Positions 6,710 through 12,280 of a stretch of DNA of 12,280 bases are shown here, one piece after another. The notes under the pieces were generated by a model, which was not told the DNA's origin, did no database searches, and saw nothing but the letters and a program-made list of their open reading frames with translations. The position numbers and the translations under genes were made by a program. Numbering within the stretch: the first letter of the stretch is position 1; the number at the start of each line of letters is the position of its first letter. Origin of the DNA: Acidobacteria bacterium UBA823 (GTDB taxonomy: Bacteria; Acidobacteriota; Vicinamibacteria; Vicinamibacterales; UBA823); the NCBI GenBank assembly GCA_002296225.1, contig DBHR01000099.1:1-12280 (forward strand), written 5' to 3'.

Positions 6710-9367
6710 TTGTCTTCCCGAGCGACTAGCTCCGATGTAACACCCGTGATGCGGCAATACCTGGATGCCAAGCAGCAGAATTCGGATGCGCTTCTCTTCT
6801 TTCGTATGGGCGATTTTTACGAAATGTTTTATGAAGACGCCGTTACTGCCGCACGGGCCCTCGAGATAACGCTAACCTCCCGGTCAAAAGACAGTAAGGG
6901 CTCTGAAATTCCAATGTGCGGCGTTCCGTTTCACGCCGCCGACGGCTATATTGCCCAGTTGGTCAAAAAAGGCTTTCAAGTCGCCATCTGTGAACAAGTC
7001 GAGGATGCTAAAAAATCGAAAGGTCTCGTTCGGCGAGAGGTTGTCCGCGTCGTTTCCCCTGGCACGCTGATCGATTCGGCAAATCTCGATGCACGCAAAC
7101 CAGCATTCCTCATGGCCTTGGCTCCCCGCGTCGCCACGGTCGGAGCGGCTAATAGAGGTCCCCTCGTGTATGGCGTTGCGTTGCTCGATTTTTCGACTGG
7201 GGAGTTTCACGCCGCTGAGTACGAGGGTGCTGCGGGACTTCAAGCTGTTGTTGACGAAATCGCGGTATTACAGCCCCGAGAACTCCTTGTACCCACAGAT
7301 GTGGATACCGAGAAAACATTTCCTAAAGTTGATGGTATTCCCATTATTCGTGCCGAGGCCTGGACATTCGAACTGACCCGAGCTCGTGACACGTTATGTG
7401 GTCAACTTGGCGTGCGAACTCTTGACGGCTTCGGAATCGAGCATCGGCACGCCGCGACGGCGGCCGCCGGTGGACTCGTAAAACACCTTCAAGACACACA
7501 GAAGTGCAGCCTGGCGCACATTCGTGAGCTCCGGTTCCAGGAGGCTTCACAACATCTTGTAATCGACCCGACGACGTTTCGCCATCTAGAGGTCGTCGAG
7601 GCGGCCGATGGCCATCGAGACGGCTCATTGCTCGAAACGATAGATCGCACGGTCACGGCGATGGGGGGACGCTGTCTGAGAGGGTGGCTCGTTCGTCCGC
7701 TCGTAACCCTCGAGCGAATCCAGGATCGACTCGACGCGGTTGAGGAATTCGCCTTTCACGCTGTGGCGAGGGCGAAATTTCGTGAGCTTCTCAAGAACGT
7801 TGGCGACCTTGAGCGCCTCGTTGCCCGCGTGTCTCTAGGATCCGCCGGCCCCAGAGATTTAGTGGCCATTCGGGAGTCAGCCGAGGTCGTTCCGCGCGTC
7901 CGAACGGTTTTGACAGATTTTCAGGGACCGCTCATTTCAAGCCTATTGGGGGAACTCGACGATCTCGCCGATCTCCGAGTTGAAATCGAAAAAATGATCA
8001 CGGACGATCCCCCTGCTCATGCCAGGGAGGGTCAGTGCATCAGGACTGGTGCTAATGCCGAGTTAGACGAATTGCGGTCAGTGAGCCAAGGGGCCCGCCA
8101 ATTAATTTCGGAGATGGAAGAAACCGAGCGGGCTAGCACCGGTATTGCAAATCTCAAGATCCGCTTTAATCGCGTTTTTGGCTACTACATCGAGGTCACG
8201 AGAGCGAACCTCGATTCAATACCAGCGGAGTACCATCGAAAACAGACGGTGTCTGCCGGGGAACGGTTCACTACTCCCGCCCTCAAGGAGTACGAAGACC
8301 GAATTCTCGGAGCCGACGAACGCATTTTAGAGCGTGAGCTCGCCCTGTTTGAGCAGCTCATCCGCAGGGTCGTTAGTGAATGCCCTCGCATTCAGGATAC
8401 CGCTCGGGCACTGGCGGGTCTCGACGGCCTTGCTGCCATGGCTGAGACCGCGGTCGCGCTGAATTATACGAAGCCGCACCTTCACGACGGCGACGAGTTT
8501 CGAGCGACCGACGTTCGCCACCCCGTGGTCGAGCGTCACACCGTCGACGGCTTTGTACCGAACGACGTGCTTTTGAACGACTCGACCCATCAACTCGTAA
8601 TCCTTACCGGGCCGAACATGGGTGGGAAATCCACCTATTTGCGCCAAACCGCGCTCCTGACCGTCTTGGCGCAAGCCGGCTCTTTCGTCCCCGCTAAGGA
8701 CGCAAAGTTGCCGATAGTCGACCAGGTGTTCGCCCGGGTCGGCGCCTCAGACAATATTGCCCGCGGACATTCGACGTTTATGGTGGAGATGGAGGAGACA
8801 GCCCGTATTCTCCACACGGCAACGTCACGCAGCCTAGTGCTTCTGGACGAAATCGGTCGCGGGACAGCAACCTTCGATGGCTTGAGCATCGCCTGGGCGG
8901 TGGCCGAACACCTCGCGACCAACGCGGTTGCCCGGCCACGCACCCTGTTTGCCACCCACTATCACGAACTAACCGATCTCGCCGAGGCGTTACCGGCCGT
9001 CGTCAATTTTCACGTTGAGGCTCGAGAGTACAAAGACGAAGTAGTCTTCCTGCGCAAGGTTGTGCCAGGGCGATCCGACCGGAGCTACGGAATTCAGGTG
9101 GCTCGCCTCGCCGGCTTACCCCCGAAGGTTATTCGCCGAGCCCGTGAGATTCTCGATGGCCTCGAACGGGACGAGCTTTCCCGGTCGGGACAGCCTGCGA
9201 TGGGTACACCCGCGAATCTCGCACAGACACAACTCGGCTTATTCCAAGCAAGCGGTCCTGATGACCAGATAGCCGGCCGTCTCCGCGAGCTCGACATTGA
9301 CCGGCTGAGCCCAATCGACGCGTTAGCTTGGCTCGTGGAAGTCAAGAGGTCCCTTCCTGGCAAATAG
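6710..9367 (+). CDS. mutS: DNA mismatch repair protein MutS
   Basis: Recognises mismatches and small loops and starts repair with MutL. It has 885 residues (E. coli 853) with all domains. The mismatch-binding domain (about 10-125) carries Phe36-Tyr37-Glu38 in GDFYEMF, at the same numbers as the E. coli mismatch-reading Phe and Glu. The connector, core and clamp follow (about 135-560; FGYYIEVTRAN in the core). The ATPase has Walker A GPNMGGKST at 634-642, Walker B LVLLDEIGRGTATFDG with Asp713-Glu714, and the ATHYHEL switch. A C-terminal dimerisation segment (LGLFQ and LSPIDALAWLVEVK) is complete. The start is TTG at 6710; an ATG at 6749 would remove the conserved TP before MRQYL, so TTG is preferred despite no clear ribosome binding site. 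It looks like MutS1, not MutS2, as it lacks a Smr domain and has the FYE motif. No mutL is nearby. Confidence 0.98.
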   Translation: MSSRATSSDVTPVMRQYLDAKQQNSDALLFFRMGDFYEMFYEDAVTAARALEITLTSRSKDSKGSEIPMCGVPFHAADGYIAQLVKKGFQVAICEQVEDAKKSKGLVRREVVRVVSPGTLIDSANLDARKPAFLMALAPRVATVGAANRGPLVYGVALLDFSTGEFHAAEYEGAAGLQAVVDEIAVLQPRELLVPTDVDTEKTFPKVDGIPIIRAEAWTFELTRARDTLCGQLGVRTLDGFGIEHRHAATAAAGGLVKHLQDTQKCSLAHIRELRFQEASQHLVIDPTTFRHLEVVEAADGHRDGSLLETIDRTVTAMGGRCLRGWLVRPLVTLERIQDRLDAVEEFAFHAVARAKFRELLKNVGDLERLVARVSLGSAGPRDLVAIRESAEVVPRVRTVLTDFQGPLISSLLGELDDLADLRVEIEKMITDDPPAHAREGQCIRTGANAELDELRSVSQGARQLISEMEETERASTGIANLKIRFNRVFGYYIEVTRANLDSIPAEYHRKQTVSAGERFTTPALKEYEDRILGADERILERELALFEQLIRRVVSECPRIQDTARALAGLDGLAAMAETAVALNYTKPHLHDGDEFRATDVRHPVVERHTVDGFVPNDVLLNDSTHQLVILTGPNMGGKSTYLRQTALLTVLAQAGSFVPAKDAKLPIVDQVFARVGASDNIARGHSTFMVEMEETARILHTATSRSLVLLDEIGRGTATFDGLSIAWAVAEHLATNAVARPRTLFATHYHELTDLAEALPAVVNFHVEAREYKDEVVFLRKVVPGRSDRSYGIQVARLAGLPPKVIRRAREILDGLERDELSRSGQPAMGTPANLAQTQLGLFQASGPDDQIAGRLRELDIDRLSPIDALAWLVEVKRSLPGK

Positions 9368-9374
9368 GCGTCCC

Positions 9375-9404
9375 TCGACCCTCGCGGCCCTAACAGCCTA
9401 GAAT
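9375..9404 (+). promoter_or_regulatory. possible promoter of the DHS-like/agmatinase pair
   Basis: TCGACC (9375-9380) and TAGAAT (9399-9404) are 18 bases apart in the short gap after mutS. Transcription would start near 9411, almost exactly at the ATG at 9413, so this would be a leaderless mRNA; no Shine-Dalgarno sequence is present. Read-through from mutS is the alternative. Confidence 0.35.
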
Positions 9405-10486
9405 TGTTCCGCATGCCAGACAAGCGTCGCTTACTGCAAACGCCAGTCGAGTCCTTTGAGGTCGAATCCGGCCTAACCGCTGAGAAGATCCTTGAGCGGA
9501 TGGGCGGTATTTCGTTCCAGGGCAGAAACTTGGCGACCGCCCACAGTATCTGGCAGAAAATGCTGGGCGATAACTGCATAATTTTCTTAGGGGTGGCCGG
9601 AGCCCTGAGTGCCGGAGGTCTAAGGCTCGCGTTAGCCCACCTCATAAGCTATCGGTACGTGGATTGCGTCGTCTCAACGGGCGCGAATCTGTATCACGAC
9701 CTGCACGAGTGCCGGGGCAGGCACCACTACCAAGGGTCACCGCAAACGGACGATCGAGCGCTCCAAGCCGCTCACATTGACCGTGTTTACGACACCCTTA
9801 TGGACGAAGACGAGTTCATCGACAACGACAACTGGATTGCCGATTTCGCCGCTGGCCTCGAGGCCCGCCCCTACACCAGTAGAGAATTTCTGTATAAGTT
9901 AGGCGGCCATCTGTGGCGCGACACTAAACGCGTAGGGATCCTTACGGCCGCGTACAGAAATCAGATACCCATTTTCTGTCCGGCGATCGCGGATTCGTCG
10001 ATCGGTATGGGCTTATCCCAAGCGAGGCATTCGACACCCGGTTCCGGTCATATCGACGTTATCGGAGACATCATTGAATCGACGAACATCGTAATCCGAA
10101 AACGCCGGACGGCCTCTGTTGTCTTAGGCGGTGGCACCCCAAAAAACTTTATCAATCAGGCGAGCGTTGAGGCCGAGTTCTACGCCAATGGCATCAGTGG
10201 CCATCGCTATGCCCTCCAGATCGTGACCGATGTACCCCACTTCGGTGGTGCATCGGGGTCGACTCTTGATGAGGCTCGGAGTTGGGGAAAGGTCGCGGTC
10301 GATGCTGACCAGGTCACTGTCAACGCCGACGTCACGCTGGCGTTGCCGCTCCTTGCGAGTGCGTTGGCAGCGACCGCGCCTCGGCCGTTGGAACAACGCA
10401 AGATCGTAACATTCGGCCTCGGCGAACGCGTGATGTCGATGGACGGCGTGGCATTCCCCGAAGGACGATTTGAGGTTGAGCCGTGA
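9404..10486 (+). CDS. deoxyhypusine synthase-like protein (possible homospermidine or related polyamine synthase)
   Basis: Member of the deoxyhypusine synthase family, which moves the aminobutyl group of spermidine via NAD and an active-site lysine. Bacteria lack eIF5A, and bacterial members are annotated as deoxyhypusine synthase-like or homospermidine biosynthesis proteins. The longest frame has 360 residues from TTG 9404; ATG 9413 (giving MPDKRRLLQTPVE, 357 residues) is the more likely start. Recognisable blocks are GVAGALSAGGLR, STGANLYHD (human TTAGGVEED), IFCPAIADSSIG and GGGTPKNF. The catalytic lysine is Lys296 in SWGKV. Aligning by eye, the His-His of human KHHIANA falls on KNFINQ, so the catalytic histidine appears replaced. 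It overlaps the agmatinase-family gene downstream by 4 bases, which points to polyamine metabolism. Substrate and product are inferred, not shown by sequence. Confidence 0.88.
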   Translation: MFRMPDKRRLLQTPVESFEVESGLTAEKILERMGGISFQGRNLATAHSIWQKMLGDNCIIFLGVAGALSAGGLRLALAHLISYRYVDCVVSTGANLYHDLHECRGRHHYQGSPQTDDRALQAAHIDRVYDTLMDEDEFIDNDNWIADFAAGLEARPYTSREFLYKLGGHLWRDTKRVGILTAAYRNQIPIFCPAIADSSIGMGLSQARHSTPGSGHIDVIGDIIESTNIVIRKRRTASVVLGGGTPKNFINQASVEAEFYANGISGHRYALQIVTDVPHFGGASGSTLDEARSWGKVAVDADQVTVNADVTLALPLLASALAATAPRPLEQRKIVTFGLGERVMSMDGVAFPEGRFEVEP

Positions 10487-11376
10487 AGTTTCCGTTCAAC
10501 TACGCCCAAGGCGACGGCCAGTCGTTCGGCGGCACTGACGGTCCCCGGTCAACATTCGCGGAAGCAGCGGCGGTGATTCTACCGGTGCCGCTTGAGCGTA
10601 CAGTCTCTTATGTCCCAGGTACTCGCTTGGGACCATGTGAAATTTTGAAGGCTTCCACGCAGCTTGAGCTCTGGGATGAAGAACTCGCCATCGACGTCCA
10701 TGCGCGGGGCGTGTGCACCTTGCCCGAAATGGAACTCCCCTTTCCGAATCAGATAGCCGCGCTGGCTGAAATTGAGCGAGTCGCGGCTGAAATCGTAGGG
10801 ACGAACAAGTTCTTAATCGCCCTGGGGGGGGAACACTCAATCACGCCAGCATTAGTCGCGGCCACCTCTGCGCACTACGGCGACATTTCTATTTTACAGA
10901 TCGACGCCCACGCTGATCTGCGTGACGAGTACCTAGGCGATTCAAACAGTCACGCCTGCGCCATGCGTCGTTCTCTCGAGTATGCGACGTGCACCCAAGT
11001 CGGCATTCGAAGCCTTTCCACTGAGGAGGCAGCGGCTGTCGATGACCTTCCCACGACGATTTTCTATGACGTGAACATGAGAGAGCGCCGAAACTGGATT
11101 CGCGATGTGGTTAACACGCTGCGTTCAAAGGTCTACGTTACAATCGACTGCGACGGACTCGACCCCTCCGTCATGCCGGCAGTGGGCACACCGGAACCAG
11201 GAGGGCTCTCGTGGCGCGAGTTGCTCCAGTTGCTCCGCGCCACGTTTAGAGAGCGTGAGATTGTTGGTTGCGACATTGTGGAGTTGTGCCCAATTCCAGG
11301 GTTCGTCCACCCGAATGTTCTCTGTGCCAGGCTTGTTTACAAGTTGCTAACGTATCGGTTTGGCGACGGAGATTGA
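10483..11376 (+). CDS. speB: agmatinase-family ureohydrolase
   Basis: Binuclear manganese hydrolase of the arginase/agmatinase family, expected to split agmatine to putrescine and urea, or an aminopropyl- or aminobutyl-agmatine to the matching polyamine. It has 297 residues, the usual length. Metal-ligand motifs are intact: GGEHS (His118), DAHADLRD (Asp141, His143, Asp145) and DCDGLDPS (Asp222, Asp224), followed by GTPEPGGL. The substrate-side motif reads SHACAMRR (156-163), the form I associate with archaeal and thermophile-type agmatinases, whereas E. coli-type enzymes have SHGTxFRR. The start is GTG at 10483, overlapping the stop of the DHS-like gene as GTGA, with GAGG seven bases upstream: translational coupling. 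The GGEH active-site codons include a run of eight G (10824-10831). Arginase and formimidoylglutamase are less likely given the polyamine neighbour. It converges with the TPR gene, 25 bases away. Confidence 0.92.
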   Translation: MKFPFNYAQGDGQSFGGTDGPRSTFAEAAAVILPVPLERTVSYVPGTRLGPCEILKASTQLELWDEELAIDVHARGVCTLPEMELPFPNQIAALAEIERVAAEIVGTNKFLIALGGEHSITPALVAATSAHYGDISILQIDAHADLRDEYLGDSNSHACAMRRSLEYATCTQVGIRSLSTEEAAAVDDLPTTIFYDVNMRERRNWIRDVVNTLRSKVYVTIDCDGLDPSVMPAVGTPEPGGLSWRELLQLLRATFREREIVGCDIVELCPIPGFVHPNVLCARLVYKLLTYRFGDGD

Positions 11377-11401
11377 GCCCGTAATTCTGGCGCTGAACCA
11401 G

Positions 11402-12169
11402 TCAGCCGGCGTCTATCTCCTGGAGCTTGTCGAGCTCCGCCTGGGCGATTGGGCCATAGATCGACTCTGGAAATTCATCGACGATTCTTGCAAAATTCTC
11501 CTCGGCTGCCTCCGTGCGCCCCGCCAGGAGATAAGCGCGAGCTAAATGCATTAGAACGCCGTCCACCGGCACGTTGGAGGCTGGTCGATTCAGTTCGCGC
11601 TGGAACATCTCGATCGCTACATCGACTTTCCCCGCGTGCAACTGTGTTTCGGCGAGCCCTAGACTGGCCATCTGCCCGTAAATGTGCTCCCCTGCCGAAT
11701 CCACTACTTGCTGGTACTGCGTTGCCGCCTCGTCCCGGCGCCCGAGAACAGCCAGCAGTGTGGCAGCGTGATACCGGGCCGTGATGCCGGCTGGATTGTC
11801 CGGATAGGCATCTGCGGCAAGAATAAACTTCGCCAACGCGGCCTCCGTTCGTCGACCCTCGGACGTAAAACTGCCGGGCTGAAACGCTGCTGCAGGCGGC
11901 GTAGCGTTCGGATTCATTGGATCGGGAGGCGGCGCTGGTGGAATCACGGGTGCGGTGGCTGTGTTTAGCGCGTCGGCAAGCAGGTCCGCGCCTTGCGCGC
12001 TCTGAGTTCGCCGATAACTGACATAACCCCCGGCTGCCATAAGGCCGACGGTTACCAAAAGCACCCAGATCACGATCTCGCGCCGGTGCGTTTCCAGTCT
12101 ATATTGGAGATCGGCGAGGCCAGCAGCCAGAGCATTCTGTTTCAGATGATGCCGTTCAGATCTCTTCAT
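11402..12169 (-). CDS. membrane-anchored TPR protein
   Basis: It has 255 residues. A basic cytoplasmic N-terminus (MKRSERHHLKQNALAAGL) is followed by one membrane segment (about 32-52, IVIWVLLVTVGLMAAGGYV), then an extracytoplasmic part. A Pro/Ala-rich linker (about 73-100) leads to TPR-like helical repeats (about 107-250), for example ITARYHAATLLAVLGRRDEA and LMHLARAYLLAGRTEAAEE. The plan of a short basic tail, one membrane helix and outer TPRs resembles YfgM, a companion of the SecYEG translocon, but similarity is structural and I cannot claim orthology. The ATG start is clear; GAGGGGATAAG lies a little far upstream (about 12 bases). A perfect -10 box is at 12209-12214. The tRNA gene upstream is on the same strand. 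No partner gene is in the window. Confidence 0.82.
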   Translation of the reverse strand: MKRSERHHLKQNALAAGLADLQYRLETHRREIVIWVLLVTVGLMAAGGYVSYRRTQSAQGADLLADALNTATAPVIPPAPPPDPMNPNATPPAAAFQPGSFTSEGRRTEAALAKFILAADAYPDNPAGITARYHAATLLAVLGRRDEAATQYQQVVDSAGEHIYGQMASLGLAETQLHAGKVDVAIEMFQRELNRPASNVPVDGVLMHLARAYLLAGRTEAAEENFARIVDEFPESIYGPIAQAELDKLQEIDAG

Positions 12170-12208
12170 TGCCTGCTTATCCCCTCGATTCCGGTGCGGT
12201 AGGCTCTC

Positions 12209-12214
12209 ATTATA
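12209..12214 (-). promoter_or_regulatory. -10 box (TATAAT) of the TPR gene promoter
   Basis: Perfect TATAAT on the minus strand in the 83-base gap between the tRNA and the TPR gene. The transcript would start near 12202 and have a leader of about 33 bases. The -35 region (TTCGAG or TTTCGA at 17-18 bases) is weak. No hairpin-plus-T-run terminator is evident between the tRNA and this box, only TATTTTCTC and CCTTTTCG just after the tRNA. Confidence 0.5.
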
Positions 12215-12252
12215 TCGGCACCCATCGGTAACTCGAAAAGGTTGAGAAAATA

Positions 12253-12280
12253 TGGTGCGCGTGCCCGGATTCGAACCGGG
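12253..12280 (-). tRNA. tRNA 3' end (partial, identity not determined)
   Basis: The reverse strand reads the T arm CCCGG-TTCGAAT-CCGGG (12280-12264), then the 3' acceptor strand CACGCGC, discriminator A and an encoded CCA at 12255-12253. The 5' part with the anticodon lies beyond the window. The acceptor implies a tRNA beginning GCGCGTG or close to it with A73, which would suit a tRNA-Leu but is not proof. Confidence 0.92.

Noticed and set aside
9094..9645. 183-codon open frame on the minus strand spanning the mutS end and DHS-like start
   Set aside because: Ser/Arg-rich shadow crossing two well-supported genes.
11387..11401. CTGG-N7-CCAG as a terminator between speB and the TPR gene
   Set aside because: The four-base stem is too weak and no T run follows on either strand.
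1..12280. Mobile elements, CRISPR arrays, phage or defence genes
   Set aside because: No transposase, integrase, direct-repeat array or defence domain was seen; all genes are housekeeping or conserved types.

Overview
This window is a compact stretch of bacterial chromosome (by eye somewhat above 50% GC) made almost entirely of housekeeping genes. It holds ten protein-coding genes (one partial) and one partial tRNA gene. I see no insertion sequence, prophage, CRISPR array or defence island, and the longest gap without a gene is about 190 bases. The gene set (short-type Psd, a deoxyhypusine-synthase-like protein paired with an agmatinase, a PQQ-type beta-propeller protein, a membrane-anchored TPR protein starting MKRSERHHLK) reminds me of Acidobacteriota, perhaps Vicinamibacteria. 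That placement is from memory and is weak; a phylogeny of MutS or GuaA would settle it.

Layout. On the minus strand at the left edge are guaA (GMP synthase) and then dnaE (DNA polymerase III alpha; only the N-terminal PHP part lies in the window). Starting one base from guaA and reading right is an exported beta-propeller protein with an unusual C-terminal tail of repeated [LIV]PG motifs. Its 3' end runs 69 bases into pssA, the last gene of a minus-strand cluster: DUF465/YdcH-like small protein, psd, pssA. Psd and PssA together convert CDP-diacylglycerol to phosphatidylserine and then phosphatidylethanolamine. Upstream of that cluster, same strand, is tsaB (tRNA t6A modification), divergent from mutS (mismatch repair). 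After mutS on the plus strand come a deoxyhypusine-synthase-like gene and an agmatinase-family gene overlapping by 4 bases, a likely polyamine module. A minus-strand membrane-anchored TPR gene converges on it, and the 3' end of a tRNA gene with an encoded CCA closes the window.

Regulation. The best promoter is TTGACT-N18-TATACT before mutS. Several other starts (guaA, tsaB, the deoxyhypusine-synthase-like gene, possibly the propeller gene) lack a clear Shine-Dalgarno sequence and have a TANNNT-like -10 box only 6-14 bases before the start codon, which hints at leaderless or very short-leader transcripts. Other genes (DUF465 gene, pssA, speB, dnaE) have ordinary ribosome binding sites.

I did not find a clearly novel multi-gene system. 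The most interesting items are the LPG-repeat tail of the propeller protein, the polyamine pair in which the DHS-like protein keeps the catalytic lysine but seems to lack the eukaryotic catalytic histidine, and the possible leaderless expression.
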